From contig JADCLI010000011.1 in assembly GCA_016803235.1 (NCBI GenBank), forward strand, positions 62,001-126,000: a stretch of 64,000 nucleotides of DNA, in the 5' to 3' direction. The notes beneath the pieces were generated by a model. It made no database searches, had not been told where the DNA came from, and saw only the letters and a program-made list of their open reading frames with translations. Shown piece after piece: positions 23,471-32,953 of this stretch. Both the position numbers and the translations under genes were made by a program. This stretch comes from Pimelobacter simplex (GTDB lineage Bacteria > Actinomycetota > Actinomycetes > Propionibacteriales > Nocardioidaceae). Position 1 is the first letter of the stretch. Each line of letters begins with the position of its first letter.

Positions 23471-24907
23471 CTATGGTCCCACCAGTGTCGCGAGCACCGC
23501 CGGGAGGGCCGCGGCGACGTCGCTCGCGACGATCGGGCCGTCGTGGGAGGCGAGAGTGGCGGCGGCGCCGTGCAGCCAGGAGCCGACCGAGGCGGCGTCG
23601 AACGGGTCGAGCCCGGTCGCGAGCAGCGCGCCGATCAGGCCGCCGAGCACGTCGCCGGCACCGGCGGTCGCCAGCCACGGGGTGCCGGTCGTGGTGACCC
23701 GGACCCGCCCGTCGGGTCGCGCGACGACGGTACGACGGCCCTTGAGCAGCACCACTGCGCCGTACCGGTGGGCGGCGAGGCGGGCGTGCTCGAGCCAGCG
23801 CGCCTCGACGTCGGCGCGGTCGACGTCGAGCATCCGGGCCAGCTCGCCGGCGTGGGGCGTGAGGACGGCGGGCCGGCCGCGGACGGTGCCGGCGAAGGCG
23901 AGCGCGTCGGCGTCGACGACCAGCGGGACGTCGTCGGCCACCGAGCGGCGGACGGCCTCCTCGGCGCCGTCGTCGCTGCCCGAGCCGACCACCCACGCCT
24001 GCACCCGGCCGGGGCCGACGACCTCGGGACGAGCAGCGCGGACCAGGTCGAGGGCGGCCGGGTCGCCGTCGTAGCGGACCATCCCGGCGAGCCCGCACGC
24101 GGCGCCGGCCACGCTGAGCAGCGCCGCACCGGGGTAGGCGGCCGAGCCGGCGCGGACGCCGACCACGCCGCGGGAGTACTTGTGCCCGTCGGGCGCGGGT
24201 CGCGGCAGCAGCGCGGCGACGTCGGCGTCCTGCAGTGCCTCGATCGGCGCCTCGGGCAGGTCGAGGCCGATGTCGACGAGGTGGACCGCCCCGCACGCCC
24301 GGGCGGCCGGGTCGAGGAGGTGGCAGGGCTTGTGGGTGCCGAAGGTGACGGTGAGGTCGGCGGTCACGCGCGGCCCGTCGATCTCCCCGGTGTCGACGTC
24401 GACGCCCGAGGGGGTGTCGACCGCCACGACCGGGATCCCGGCGACCGCCTGCAGTGCTTTCGTTGCTTCCGGGCGCAGTCCCGGGCGGCCGCCGATGCCG
24501 ACGATGCCGTCCACGACGAGGTCGAAGTCGTTGCGGTTTGGGACCAAACCGCGCGATTCGGGGGTCGGGACGTGCGGTCTCTGCCCAATGGAGGAGGGTG
24601 GGAGGACCCGACCGCCGGCCCGGCGGAGTGCCTCGAGACCGCCGGAATGGGCTGCGTCCGAGAGCAGCCACGCCTCCACCTGCACCCCGCGCCGCGCGAG
24701 CAGGGCGCCGGCGTACAGCGCGTCGCCGCCGTTGTCGCCGGAGCCCACGAGCAGCAGCACCCGACGGCCGTAGGCCGAGCCGAGCAGGTCGAGCACGGCG
24801 TACCCCAGGCCCGCGGCGGCGCGCTGCATCAGCGCGCCCTCGGGCAGCCGGGCGAGCAGGTCGACCTCGGCGGCTCGGACCTGCTCGACGGTGTGGGCGC
24901 GGAGCAT
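23471..24907 (-). CDS. nnr: Bifunctional NAD(P)H-hydrate epimerase / ADP-dependent dehydratase
   Basis: Repairs hydrated NADH/NADPH. 478 residues: the epimerase (YjeF_N) half at 1-215 (LVGSGDNGGDALYAGALLARRG; VAVDTPSGVDVDTGE) and the dehydratase half at 225-478 (GHKYSRGVVGVRAGSAAYPGAA; TPHAGELARML; TTGTPWLATAGAGDVLGGLIGA). Start overlaps the acpS stop by 1 nt (TGATG). Odd: between GGRV and DFDLVVDGIVGIGG the protein carries about 25 extra residues (103-127, LPPSSIGQRPHVPTPESRG...) that the family lacks. The DNA there contains a perfect 9-bp inverted repeat (24533-24552) and has lower GC. The frame is kept, so the enzyme may still work with an enlarged surface loop. Confidence 0.93.
   Translation of the reverse strand: MLRAHTVEQVRAAEVDLLARLPEGALMQRAAAGLGYAVLDLLGSAYGRRVLLLVGSGDNGGDALYAGALLARRGVQVEAWLLSDAAHSGGLEALRRAGGRVLPPSSIGQRPHVPTPESRGLVPNRNDFDLVVDGIVGIGGRPGLRPEATKALQAVAGIPVVAVDTPSGVDVDTGEIDGPRVTADLTVTFGTHKPCHLLDPAARACGAVHLVDIGLDLPEAPIEALQDADVAALLPRPAPDGHKYSRGVVGVRAGSAAYPGAALLSVAGAACGLAGMVRYDGDPAALDLVRAARPEVVGPGRVQAWVVGSGSDDGAEEAVRRSVADDVPLVVDADALAFAGTVRGRPAVLTPHAGELARMLDVDRADVEARWLEHARLAAHRYGAVVLLKGRRTVVARPDGRVRVTTTGTPWLATAGAGDVLGGLIGALLATGLDPFDAASVGSWLHGAAATLASHDGPIVASDVAAALPAVLATLVGP
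24533..24600. repeat. Palindrome-bearing in-frame insertion inside nnr
   Basis: GCGGTTTGG (24533-24541) and CCAAACCGC (24544-24552) are a perfect inverted repeat with a 2-nt centre, followed by about 48 bp of atypical sequence up to the block CCCAATGGAGGAGG. The stretch encodes residues absent from the NnrE family consensus. Boundaries are approximate. Confidence 0.6.
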
Positions 24908-25260
24908 CACGCCTCCAGGACGACCACGGCCGAGGCGATGCCGCCGTCGTGGGTGAGCGAGAGGTGGACGGAGGTGACGCCGAGCGCGTCGGCCTCGGCG
25001 CGCACGGTGCCACGGAGCACGAAGCGTGGGCGGCCGGAGTCCTCCGAGACCACCTCGGCGTCGTGCCACGACATCCCGCGCGGCGCGCCGAGCGCCTTGG
25101 CGAGCGCCTCCTTGGCGGCGAACCGGGCGGCCAGCGAGCGGATGTGCAGGCCGCGCTCCGCCTCGGTGAACAGCTTGGTCACCAGGGCAGGGGTACGACG
25201 GCAGGACTCCTCGAAGCGCGCGATCTCGCACACGTCGATGCCGACGCCGACGACAGGCAC
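24907..25260 (-). CDS. acpS: Holo-[acyl-carrier-protein] synthase
   Basis: Transfers phosphopantetheine from CoA to ACP. 117 residues, trimer-type AcpS, with metal ligands in [13 protein letters not shown] (Asp9) and [14 protein letters not shown] (Glu), and [14 protein letters not shown] at the end. GTG start. Lies 13 bp after glmS and overlaps nnr by 1 nt. Whether it or a separate Sfp-type enzyme primes the Pls-type synthetase at 36.6-40.4 kb is unknown. Confidence 0.95.
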   Translation of the reverse strand: MPVVGVGIDVCEIARFEESCRRTPALVTKLFTEAERGLHIRSLAARFAAKEALAKALGAPRGMSWHDAEVVSEDSGRPRFVLRGTVRAEADALGVTSVHLSLTHDGGIASAVVVLEA

Positions 25261-25273
25261 CAGGTCGCCCCCG

Positions 25274-27118
25274 TCACTCCACCGTGACGGACTTGGCGAG
25301 GTTGCGCGGCTGGTCGACGTCGTGTCCGAGCACGGTGGCCAGCTGGCACGCGAAGAGCTGGAGCGGGACGATCGAGACGAGCGGCTGCAGCAGCACCGGA
25401 ACCTTCGGCAGCCGGATCAGCGCGTCGGCGTACGGCTCGATCGAGTGGTCGCCCTCCTCGGCCAGGCAGATCGTGCGGGCGCCGCGCGCGCGGACCTCCT
25501 GGATGCCGCTGAGCATCTTGCCGTGCAGGTGGTCGCGGCCCTTGGGCGGCACCACGCAGAGCACGGGCAGGCCGTCCTCGACCAGTGCGATCGGGCCGTG
25601 CTTGAGCTCGCCGGCGGCGAAGCCCTCGGCGTGGAGGTAGGCCAGCTCCTTGAGCTTGAGCGCACCCTCGAGCGCGACCGGGTAGCCGGCGTGGCGGCCG
25701 AGGAAGAGCACCGAGCGGGTCGAGGCGTGGTCGGCGGCGAGGCCGTAGACCTGGTCGGCCGTGGCGAGGACGGTCTCGATGTGGTCGGGCATCGCCTCGA
25801 GGTGGCGCATGATCTCGTCGATCTCGTCGCCGAACCGAGTGCCCTTGACCTGTGCGATGTAGAGCGCGAGCAGGTAGCAGGCGACCAGCTGGGTCAGGAA
25901 GCCCTTGGTCGACGCGACACCGATCTCGGGGCCGGCGTGGGTGTAGATCACCGCGTCGGACTCGCGCGGGATCGAGGAGCCGTTGGTGTTGCAGATCGCC
26001 AGCACCTTGGCCCGCTGCGAGCGTGCGTGACGGATGGCCTGGAGGGTGTCGGCGGTCTCGCCGGACTGGCTGATCGCGACGATCAGGGTCGTGGCGTCGA
26101 TGATCGGGTCGCGGTAGCGGAACTCGGAGGCGAGCTCGACCTCGACCGGGGTGCGGGTCCAGTGCTCGATGGCGTACTTGGCGACCATGCCGGCGTAGAA
26201 CGACGTCCCGCACGCGATGATGATGATCTTGTCGACGTCGCGCAGCTCCTCGTCGGCCAGGCGCATCTCGTCGAGCTGCAGCTGCCCGGACGGCGTACGA
26301 CGTCCGATCAGCGAGTCGGCCACGGCCCGCGGCTGCTCGAAGATCTCCTTGCGCATGAACCAGTCGTGGCCGTCCTTCTCCGCCGAGGAGAGGTCCCAGT
26401 CGACGTGGAAGCGGCGCGCCTCGACCGGGCGCCCCCAGAAGTCGGTCACCTCGACCGCGGCGCTGGTCATCACGACGATCTGGTCCTGGCCCAGCTCGAG
26501 CGCCTCGCGGGTGTGGTCGATGAAGGCGGCGACGTCGGAGCCGAGGAAGTTCTCACCCTCCCCCAGGCCGACGACGAGCGGCGAGTTGCGCCGAGCGGCG
26601 ACGACCTTGCCGGGCTCCTCCGCATCGATCGCGACGAGCGTGAAGGCGCCGTCGAGCTTCTGGCACACCCGCTGCATCGCGGTGGTCAGGTCCTCACCGG
26701 ACTGCACCTGCAGCTCGAGGAGCTGGGCGACGATCTCGGTGTCGGTGTCGGAGAGCAGCTCGTGGTCGTCGGCCTCGAGCCGGGCCCGCAGGTCGAGGAA
26801 GTTCTCGATGATGCCGTTGTGCACCAGCGCCACCCGCCGCGCGGGGCCGGTGTGGGGGTGGGCGTTGACGTCGTTGGGCGGGCCGTGGGTGGCCCACCGG
26901 GTGTGCCCGATCCCCACCTCGGCGACCGGCATCGGCTGCTCGCCGAGCACCTTCTCGAGGTTGGCCAGCTTGCCCGCCCGCTTCTCGACGCTCAGCGCGC
27001 CGTCGTGGACCACGGCGATGCCGGCGGAGTCGTAGCCGCGGTACTCCAGCCGGCGGAGACCGTCGACGACTGCCTCCTCCGCCGACCGTGGCCCGACGTA
27101 CCCGACGATCCCGCACAT
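25274..27118 (-). CDS. glmS: Glutamine-fructose-6-phosphate aminotransferase (isomerising)
   Basis: Makes glucosamine 6-phosphate from fructose 6-phosphate and glutamine, first step to UDP-GlcNAc. 614 residues: N-terminal glutaminase with the Cys2 nucleophile (MCGIVGYVG) and [10 protein letters not shown], then two SIS sugar-isomerase domains ([28 protein letters not shown]) and the C-terminal [19 protein letters not shown] hexamer 8 nt before the ATG with no Shine-Dalgarno suggests a leaderless message. I see no glmS ribozyme. Divergent from coaA across 95 bp. Confidence 0.97.
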   Translation of the reverse strand: MCGIVGYVGPRSAEEAVVDGLRRLEYRGYDSAGIAVVHDGALSVEKRAGKLANLEKVLGEQPMPVAEVGIGHTRWATHGPPNDVNAHPHTGPARRVALVHNGIIENFLDLRARLEADDHELLSDTDTEIVAQLLELQVQSGEDLTTAMQRVCQKLDGAFTLVAIDAEEPGKVVAARRNSPLVVGLGEGENFLGSDVAAFIDHTREALELGQDQIVVMTSAAVEVTDFWGRPVEARRFHVDWDLSSAEKDGHDWFMRKEIFEQPRAVADSLIGRRTPSGQLQLDEMRLADEELRDVDKIIIIACGTSFYAGMVAKYAIEHWTRTPVEVELASEFRYRDPIIDATTLIVAISQSGETADTLQAIRHARSQRAKVLAICNTNGSSIPRESDAVIYTHAGPEIGVASTKGFLTQLVACYLLALYIAQVKGTRFGDEIDEIMRHLEAMPDHIETVLATADQVYGLAADHASTRSVLFLGRHAGYPVALEGALKLKELAYLHAEGFAAGELKHGPIALVEDGLPVLCVVPPKGRDHLHGKMLSGIQEVRARGARTICLAEEGDHSIEPYADALIRLPKVPVLLQPLVSIVPLQLFACQLATVLGHDVDQPRNLAKSVTVE

Positions 27119-27213
27119 GATCGGCCAGTCTAGGCGCCGTGGGTCCGAGCAGCGCAGTCCGGATCAGGGACGCGCCGGACCTGCCGCCGAGACCGGCTGG
27201 AACAATCGGCGCC

Positions 27214-28209
27214 ATGACGACGGGCACCCCGGCGGACACCCACCACGGCGAGGACTCGTCGCGGGAGGCCTCGCCGTACGTCGAGCTGGACCGCGCGACC
27301 TGGGCCGAGCTGGCCAACGAGTGGCGTCAGCAGGGCAGCCCGCTGACCAGCGAGGAGGTCGTGCGGCTGCGCGGCATGGGCGACTCGCTGGACCTCGACG
27401 AGATCCGCGACGTCTACCTGCCCCTGTCCCGGCTGCTGTCGCTGCGGGTCAACGCCGCCACCCGGCTGCACCACGAGCAGGAGCAGTTCCTGCACCGTCG
27501 CACTCCCCCGCGCACGCCGTTCGTGATCGGCCTCGCCGGCTCCGTGGCGGTCGGCAAGTCGACCGCCGCGCGCGTGCTGCAGCAGATGCTCGCCCGGTGG
27601 CCCGAGCACCCCAACGTCGCCCTGGTCACCACCGACGGCTTCCTCTACCCCAACGCCGAGCTCGAGGCCCGCGGCCTGCTCCAGCGCAAGGGCTTCCCCG
27701 AGTCCTACGACCGTCGCAAGCTGCTCAAGTTCGTCATCGACATCAAGTCCGGCATCGACGAGGTCGAGGCACCGGTCTACTCCCACCTCGTCTACGACGT
27801 CGTCCCGGACGAGAAGGTCGTCGTGAAGCGGCCCGACATCGTCATCGTGGAGGGCCTCAACGTGCTCCAGCCCGCCCGGGTCCGCGAGGACGGCCGCACC
27901 GGCCTGGGCCTGTCGGACTTCTTCGACTTCTCCATCTTCGTCGACGCCAACACCAACCACATCCGCGAGTGGTACGTCGACCGCTTCCTCCGGCTGCGCG
28001 AGACCGCCTTCCGCGACCCCAACTCCTACTTCGCCCGGTACGCCGCCCTCAGCCACGACTCCGCGGTCGACGAGGCGCGCCGGATCTGGGACTCGATCAA
28101 CGGACCGAACCTCACCGAGAACGTGCTGCCCACCCGCTCGCGGGCGACCCTGGTGCTGCGCAAGGCTGCGGACCACGCGGTGCAGTACGTGCGGCTCAGG
28201 AAGATCTAA
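27214..28209 (+). CDS. coaA: Pantothenate kinase, type I
   Basis: Phosphorylates pantothenate, the committed step of CoA synthesis. 331 residues with the P-loop [43 protein letters not shown] and IVEGLNVLQ, all typical of the bacterial CoaA. The ATG at 27214 is taken over an upstream in-frame start (27139) because the residues before it are not family-like. Its position beside glmS is conserved in actinobacteria. Convergent with the ABC permease gene, 12 bp apart. Confidence 0.95.
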   Translation: MTTGTPADTHHGEDSSREASPYVELDRATWAELANEWRQQGSPLTSEEVVRLRGMGDSLDLDEIRDVYLPLSRLLSLRVNAATRLHHEQEQFLHRRTPPRTPFVIGLAGSVAVGKSTAARVLQQMLARWPEHPNVALVTTDGFLYPNAELEARGLLQRKGFPESYDRRKLLKFVIDIKSGIDEVEAPVYSHLVYDVVPDEKVVVKRPDIVIVEGLNVLQPARVREDGRTGLGLSDFFDFSIFVDANTNHIREWYVDRFLRLRETAFRDPNSYFARYAALSHDSAVDEARRIWDSINGPNLTENVLPTRSRATLVLRKAADHAVQYVRLRKI

Positions 28210-28221
28210 CCAGCCAGGGTC

Positions 28222-29013
28222 TCAGCCGATGTCGCGACGCAGCGTGGTCAACCTGCCGAGCACCGCGAACCCGACGGCGTACCCCACCAGCACCAGGACC
28301 GCGGCCCAGCGCGGCAGCAGGTCGACGGTGCCGGTGCTGCCGAGGAAGGACGCGCCGATCAACGAGTCGGCGGCGCCACCGGGGAGGTAGGCGGCGGCGC
28401 CGACGAGGGCGTCGACCTGGCCGAGCCCGACCCGGACGATCGGCTCGACGAACTGGGTGAAGGCCAGGATCACCACGATCGCGGCCACCTGGTTGGACAG
28501 CACACTGCCGACGGCGACGCCGATCACCGCCCACAGCGCGACGACGACCACCCCGAGCAGCAGCCCGGCGAGCACGTCGCCGTCGCCGAGGAAGGCGCCG
28601 TCGCCCTGCGCGGCGAGCAGCGGCGCGCCGCCGGCGACCACCGCGAGCTGCCCCACGACGCCGGCCGCGAGCCCGATCGGGACCACGGAGAGCAGCTTGG
28701 CCAGCAGGAACCGGGTGCGGTCCGGCTCGACGAGCAGGCTCTGGGTGATCGTCTTGTGCCGGAACTCGGTGGTCATCGCGAGGCTGCCGATCACCAGTGG
28801 GAAGACGTACCCGACCCCGTTGACCAGCGCGTACGTCGTCCGCGCGGCGTCCTTCCCGGCGAGCGGCGGCTCGGCGCCGTCGGGCACGAAGACGAACGAC
28901 GCCGCGACGGCGGCCCCGACGAACACCAGGTAGCCGACCATCACGAGCAGCAGCAGCCACCAGATCCGGGTGGTGACGAGCTTGCGGTACTCCGCCAGCA
29001 GCGCGGCCCTCAT
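28222..29013 (-). CDS. ABC-2 type transporter permease
   Basis: 263-residue integral membrane protein with about six transmembrane helices (WWLLLLVMVGYLVFVGAAVAA; GLAAGVVGQLAVVA; LAGLLLGVVVVALWAVIGVAVG and others) and the MTTEFRHKTITQSLLVEP segment typical of actinobacterial ABC-2 permeases. Its start overlaps the stop of the ATPase gene by 4 bp. Substrate unknown; single-subunit exporters of this kind often carry drugs or lipids. Confidence 0.88.
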   Translation of the reverse strand: MRAALLAEYRKLVTTRIWWLLLLVMVGYLVFVGAAVAASFVFVPDGAEPPLAGKDAARTTYALVNGVGYVFPLVIGSLAMTTEFRHKTITQSLLVEPDRTRFLLAKLLSVVPIGLAAGVVGQLAVVAGGAPLLAAQGDGAFLGDGDVLAGLLLGVVVVALWAVIGVAVGSVLSNQVAAIVVILAFTQFVEPIVRVGLGQVDALVGAAAYLPGGAADSLIGASFLGSTGTVDLLPRWAAVLVLVGYAVGFAVLGRLTTLRRDIG

Positions 29014-29909
29014 CGGGCCCCCTCCGGCCGGGTGAGCTCGAAGAAGAGCGCCTCCAGGTCGACGTCGCGGCGGACCAGCTCGTGCAGCTCGATCCCGGCC
29101 GCGTGCGCGGCGGCGCCGACCTCGGCCGCGGTCGCGCCGTCGACGACGAGCCCGTCGCCGTCGGACGTGGCGCTCCAGCCGCGGTCCGCGGCCAGGGCGG
29201 TGAGGACGTCGGGGCGGGGTGCGACGACGTACGCCGCCGGCGTGGCGCGGGTGCGCAGCTCGGCCAGCGACGAGGCGTGCCGCAGCCGGCCCTCGGCGAT
29301 GATGACCACCTCGTCGACGCTGGCCTCGACCTCGCGGAGCAGATGACTGGACACCAGGACGGTGCGCCCCTCACCGGCGAACTGGCGCAGCAGCCGCCGG
29401 ATCCACACGATGCCCTCCGGGTCGAGACCGTTGGTCGGCTCGTCGAGCACGATCACCGGCGGGTCCGCGAGCAGCGCGGTCGCCAGGCCGAGCCGCTGGC
29501 GCATGCCGAGCGAGTAGCGGCCGACCCGCTGCTTCGCGGCGTGGTCGAGGCCGACGGCCTCGAGCACCTGCCGGCACCGGGCACGGGACACGCCGACCTG
29601 CGGCGCGAAGACCTCGAGGTGGGCCAGGCCGGTGCGCCCGGGGTGGAAGCTGGAGGCCTCCAGTGCGGCGCCGACGACGCGGCCGGGCCGCGGGTGGGCG
29701 GCGTACTCCCGGTCACCGACCAGCGCCCGGCCCGCGCTGGGCCGGGTCAGGCCGAGCAGCATGCGCAGCGTGGTCGTCTTCCCGGCGCCGTTGGGGCCGA
29801 GGAAGCCGGTGACCGCGCCGGGGCGCACGGTGAACGTCAGGTCGTCGACCGCCCGGACCGCACCGAATTGCTTGGTGAGCCCGTCGATCGCCAGCGTGGG
29901 GGCGCTCAT
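29010..29909 (-). CDS. ABC transporter ATP-binding protein
   Basis: 299 residues: Walker [19 protein letters not shown], signature YSLGMRQRLGLATALL (the LGMRQR form seen in DrrA-like drug exporters), Walker B VIVLDEPTNGLDPEG and the switch His in LVSSHLLREVE. About 80 extra C-terminal residues follow. Pairs with the permease directly downstream. Its upstream region is occupied by the 216-bp MITE-like element, 40 bp before the start. Confidence 0.92.
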   Translation of the reverse strand: MSAPTLAIDGLTKQFGAVRAVDDLTFTVRPGAVTGFLGPNGAGKTTTLRMLLGLTRPSAGRALVGDREYAAHPRPGRVVGAALEASSFHPGRTGLAHLEVFAPQVGVSRARCRQVLEAVGLDHAAKQRVGRYSLGMRQRLGLATALLADPPVIVLDEPTNGLDPEGIVWIRRLLRQFAGEGRTVLVSSHLLREVEASVDEVVIIAEGRLRHASSLAELRTRATPAAYVVAPRPDVLTALAADRGWSATSDGDGLVVDGATAAEVGAAAHAAGIELHELVRRDVDLEALFFELTRPEGAR

Positions 29910-29948
29910 GGTGACACCTTGCCAGTTGGCTGGGCGCGAGCGCCGCCG

Positions 29949-30164
29949 GCCCCTTGTAACTACGTGTTACGTACGGGTTTTCGCTGCCACAGCACCCGGG
30001 CAGTAGCCACAACGCCCGGGTAGATGAGACCTGAGGCTCAGTCGCCGACAGGCCGCAGCGCATCGCGGGTTTGGCCTCCACGAGGGCGACTACCTCGGCG
30101 CTGGTGCTCCTACCCGGGCGCTCCTGCACCGGAAAAGCGGGTGTAACACGTAGTTACAAGGGGC
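29949..30164. mobile_element. MITE-like element with 22-bp perfect terminal inverted repeats
   Basis: Bases 29949-29970 and 30143-30164 are exact 22-bp inverted repeats (outer ends GCCCCTTGTAACTACG; inner ends CGTGTTAC). Inside, the arms stay imperfectly complementary, for example GCCCGGGTAG against CTACCCGGGC and AGTCGCC against GGCGACT, so the whole 216 bp can fold as one long interrupted hairpin. It encodes no transposase. It fills the gap between glmM and the ABC ATPase gene. I see no convincing target duplication. AT-richer ends than the surroundings. It could be a miniature transposon or a structured RNA/boundary element. Confidence 0.7.
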
Positions 30165-30176
30165 GGCGGGCCGGGG

Positions 30177-31532
30177 TCAGAGGGCCAGGCGCTCCCGGAC
30201 GACGTCCGCGAGCCGCTGGGCGACCCCGTCGGCCTGCTCGGCGGTCGGCGCCTCGACCATCACCCGGACGAGGGGCTCGGTGCCGGAGGGGCGCAGCAGC
30301 ACCCGGCCGGTCGTCCCCAGCTCGGCCTCGGCGCCCGCGACGGCCTCGAGCAGGGCCGGGTCGTCGGTGCGGGCGCGGTCGACGCCGCCCACGTTGACCA
30401 GCACCTGGGGCAGGCGGGTCATCACGCCGGCGAGGTCGCGCAGCGAACGTCCCGTGGTGGCCATCCGGCGGGCGACGTGGAGGGCGGTGAGGATGCCGTC
30501 ACCGGTGGTCGCGTGCTCGCGCATGATGACGTGGCCGGACTGCTCGCCGCCGAGGCTGAAGCCGCCGCGGCGCATCTCGTCGAGGACGTAGCGGTCGCCC
30601 ACCGCGGTCTGCACCACCGTCACGCCGGCCTGCTCCATCGCCTGCAGCAGCCCGAGGTTGCTCATCACGGTGGCGACCAGGGTGTCGCCGACCAGGCCAC
30701 CGGACTCGCGCAGCGCGAGCGCGAGGATGCCCATGATCTGGTCGCCGTCGACGACCTCGCCGGTGTGGTCGACCGCCAGGCACCGGTCGGCGTCGCCGTC
30801 GACCGCGAATCCCGCGTCGGCGCCGTGCTCGAGCACGGCCTTGCGCAGCGGCTCGAGGTGCGTGGAGCCGCAGCCGTCGTTGATGTTGAGGCCGTCGGGC
30901 GAGGCGCCGATGGTGACGACCTCGGCGCCGGCGGCGGCGAGCGCGCGCGGGCCGACCTCGCTGGCCGCGCCGTGGGCGCAGTCGAGGACCAGCTTGAGCC
31001 CGGCGAGCGGCTTGCCCGTCGGGGCGTCGAGGGTGCGGACCAGGTGGTCGACGTACTCCTTGACGGTGGGGCCGTACGGCGTCACGCGGCCCACCGACGC
31101 ACCGGTGGGGCGGTCCCAGTCCTGGCCGAGCAGGGCCTCGATCTCGCGCTCGAGCTCGTCGTCGAGCTTGACGCCGCCGCGGGCCAGGAACTTGATGCCG
31201 TTGTCGGGCATCGGGTTGTGGGAGGCGCTGATGACGACGCCGACGTCGGCGCCGAGCGCGTCGGTGAAGTAGGCGACGCCGGGTGTCGGGAGCACCCGCA
31301 GGCGCAGCACGTCGACTCCGGCGGAGGCGAGGCCGGCGACGACCGCGTGCTCGAGGAACTGCCCGGAGATCCGGGTGTCACGGCCGACGACGGCGAGCGG
31401 GCGCGGCCGACTGTAGCCGCCGTGCTCGACCAGCACCCGGGCCGCGGCGCTGCCCAGGTCCACGGCCAGCTCGGCCGTCAGCTTGTCGTTGGCCAGTCCA
31501 CGGACCCCGTCGGTCCCGAAGATGCGCGGCAC
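30177..31532 (-). CDS. glmM: Phosphoglucosamine mutase
   Basis: Converts glucosamine 6-phosphate to glucosamine 1-phosphate, the step after GlmS. 451 residues beginning [14 protein letters not shown]. The phosphoserine loop is [15 protein letters not shown], the Mg site DGDADR, and the sugar and phosphate loops GGEQSGHVI and [16 protein letters not shown]. The GTG at 31530-31532 is chosen because it has GGGGAC upstream and the family N terminus. It lies downstream of rpsI, beyond a strong hairpin. Confidence 0.97.
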   Translation of the reverse strand: MPRIFGTDGVRGLANDKLTAELAVDLGSAAARVLVEHGGYSRPRPLAVVGRDTRISGQFLEHAVVAGLASAGVDVLRLRVLPTPGVAYFTDALGADVGVVISASHNPMPDNGIKFLARGGVKLDDELEREIEALLGQDWDRPTGASVGRVTPYGPTVKEYVDHLVRTLDAPTGKPLAGLKLVLDCAHGAASEVGPRALAAAGAEVVTIGASPDGLNINDGCGSTHLEPLRKAVLEHGADAGFAVDGDADRCLAVDHTGEVVDGDQIMGILALALRESGGLVGDTLVATVMSNLGLLQAMEQAGVTVVQTAVGDRYVLDEMRRGGFSLGGEQSGHVIMREHATTGDGILTALHVARRMATTGRSLRDLAGVMTRLPQVLVNVGGVDRARTDDPALLEAVAGAEAELGTTGRVLLRPSGTEPLVRVMVEAPTAEQADGVAQRLADVVRERLAL

Positions 31533-31574
31533 GTGCTGTCCCCCTGCGGATGCTCGGTGGTGCGGTGGAAATGC

Positions 31575-31616
31575 CGACAGGGCCACGGACCGCGGCTGCG
31601 GTGCGTGGCCCTGTCG
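31575..31616 (-). terminator. Strong hairpin between rpsI and glmM
   Basis: CGACAGGGCCACG (31575-31587) and CGTGGCCCTGTCG (31604-31616) are exact complements, and the loop holds a second stem (ACCGC/GCGGT). It starts 18 bp past the rpsI stop and should terminate or attenuate the ribosomal transcript before glmM. No U-tract. Confidence 0.8.
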
Positions 31617-31633
31617 TGGTGATCCCGCTGGGA

Positions 31634-32134
31634 TCAGCGCTTCGAGTACTGCGGAGCCTTGCGGGCCTTCTTGAGACCGGCCTTCTTGCGCTCGGTCGCA
31701 CGGGCGTCGCGGGTCAGCAGACCGGCCTTCTTCAGCGTCGGGCGGTAGGCCTCGACGTCGACCCCGTTGAGGGAGCGGGCCACGCCGAGGCGCAGGGCGC
31801 CGGCCTGACCGGTGATGCCGCCGCCGTGGATGCGGGCGATCACGTCGAAGCGGCCCTCGAGGCCGAGAGCCGCGAAGGGCTCGTTGACGACCTGCTGGTG
31901 CAGCTTGTTCGGGAAGTAGTCGTCGATGGTCCGGCCGTTGATGGTCCAGTTGCCGGTGCCGGGCACGATCCGCACGCGGGCCACGGCCTCCTTGCGGCGA
32001 CCGGTGGCGGCGCCGGGAGCGACGGTCACGGGGCGGTTGTCGGCGACGGCCGACGGGGAGGTCTCGCTGGTGTAGGCGACACCCTGCTCGTCGGTCTCGA
32101 AGGTCTCCTCGACCTCGGTGGTGTTCTCAGTCAC
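31634..32134 (-). CDS. rpsI: 30S ribosomal protein S9
   Basis: 166 residues. The first about 40 are an acidic, disordered extension ([19 protein letters not shown]) common in actinobacteria. The core then runs [39 protein letters not shown] and the basic tail [12 protein letters not shown] that reaches the ribosomal P site. GTG start. Second gene of rplM-rpsI. Confidence 0.97.
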   Translation of the reverse strand: MTENTTEVEETFETDEQGVAYTSETSPSAVADNRPVTVAPGAATGRRKEAVARVRIVPGTGNWTINGRTIDDYFPNKLHQQVVNEPFAALGLEGRFDVIARIHGGGITGQAGALRLGVARSLNGVDVEAYRPTLKKAGLLTRDARATERKKAGLKKARKAPQYSKR

Positions 32135-32173
32135 GATTGATTAGTCCTCAGTCCGTTCAGATCTGTCGAGAAG

Positions 32174-32617
32174 TCACTGGGAGATCTGGGAGATCTCGTA
32201 GGGCACGGCCTGCTGGGCCTGGTGGGGGTGAGCCGGGCCGCTGTAGACCTTCAGCTTCTTGATCATCTGCCGGCCGAGGCGGTTCTTCGGCAGCATGCCC
32301 CACACGGCCTTCTCGACGGCCTTGCGGGCGTCCTTGTCGAGGACCTCGCCGATCGGGGTCGCGGTCAGACCACCGGGGAAGCCCGAGTGGCGGTAGACCA
32401 TCTTGTCGGCACGCTTGTTGCCGGACAGGGCCACCTTGTCGGCGTTGATGACGATGACGTAGTCACCGGTGTCGGCGTTCGGCGCGAAGATCGCCTTGTG
32501 CTTGCCACGCAGCAGGTTGGCGGCGGTGACAGCCAGGCGACCGAGGACGACGTCGGTCGCGTCGATCACGAGCCAGGCGCGCTCGACGTCGCCGGGCTTC
32601 GGAGCGTAGGTGCGCAT
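32174..32617 (-). CDS. rplM: 50S ribosomal protein L13
   Basis: 147 residues, [29 protein letters not shown] ... [34 protein letters not shown] ... [16 protein letters not shown], all family-typical. The ATG follows GGAAGGG. A promoter (32832-32860) predicts a leader of about 200 nt. Confidence 0.97.
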   Translation of the reverse strand: MRTYAPKPGDVERAWLVIDATDVVLGRLAVTAANLLRGKHKAIFAPNADTGDYVIVINADKVALSGNKRADKMVYRHSGFPGGLTATPIGEVLDKDARKAVEKAVWGMLPKNRLGRQMIKKLKVYSGPAHPHQAQQAVPYEISQISQ

Positions 32618-32953
32618 GATGCGTACCCTTCCTTGCTAGTTCGTTGCCCGTACGGCGGACGCCGCCCGGGTTGCCGTCCGCGACCGATGACTCGGCCGCT
32701 CGGGCGACGCCTCCTGACGAACTCAGCCCGGCCCACGCACGCTCGTCTCTCGACGATCCGTGAGCGATCCGGGTCTGCCCCGACGGCCGACCGGAGGGCG
32801 GCGTGCGAAGCGGCAGAAGACGCGACCTGCAAGATTACGGCGGCGGCCCGGCCCGGTCAAAACGGTGCAGCCCGTCCCCGGCGGGACCGGCGTACCGCCC
32901 GCTCCCGCACGACCGGGGTGAGCCGTGTCACACTCGGTCCGGGAGGGAAGCCC
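32618..32953. other. Intergenic region between rplM and the BASS transporter gene
   Basis: 336 bp without a gene. It holds the predicted rplM promoter (32832-32860), the long rplM leader including an inverted repeat GCGGACG (32655-32661) / CGTCCGC (32675-32681), and, on the plus strand, a GGGAGGG ribosome binding site just before 32954. I see no tRNA or other RNA gene. Confidence 0.6.
32832..32860 (-). promoter_or_regulatory. Sigma-70-type promoter for rplM-rpsI
   Basis: On the minus strand TTGACC (32855-32860), a 17-nt spacer, then TAATCT (32832-32837): five of six matches to the -35 consensus and a good actinobacterial -10 with ideal spacing. Transcription would start near 32825, about 205 nt before the rplM start codon. 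Confidence 0.65.

Noticed and set aside
23543..27133. A 1196-codon open frame on the plus strand
   Set aside because: Antisense to nnr, acpS and glmS, all of which are certain.
26900..27213. glmS ribozyme or riboswitch upstream of glmS
   Set aside because: Only 95 bp separates glmS from coaA, and the -10-like hexamer lies 8 nt from the ATG, leaving no room for a leader RNA.
29713..30129. A 138-codon minus-strand frame through the MITE-like element
   Set aside because: It ends out of frame inside the ABC ATPase gene and resembles no protein; an open frame is expected by chance at this base composition.
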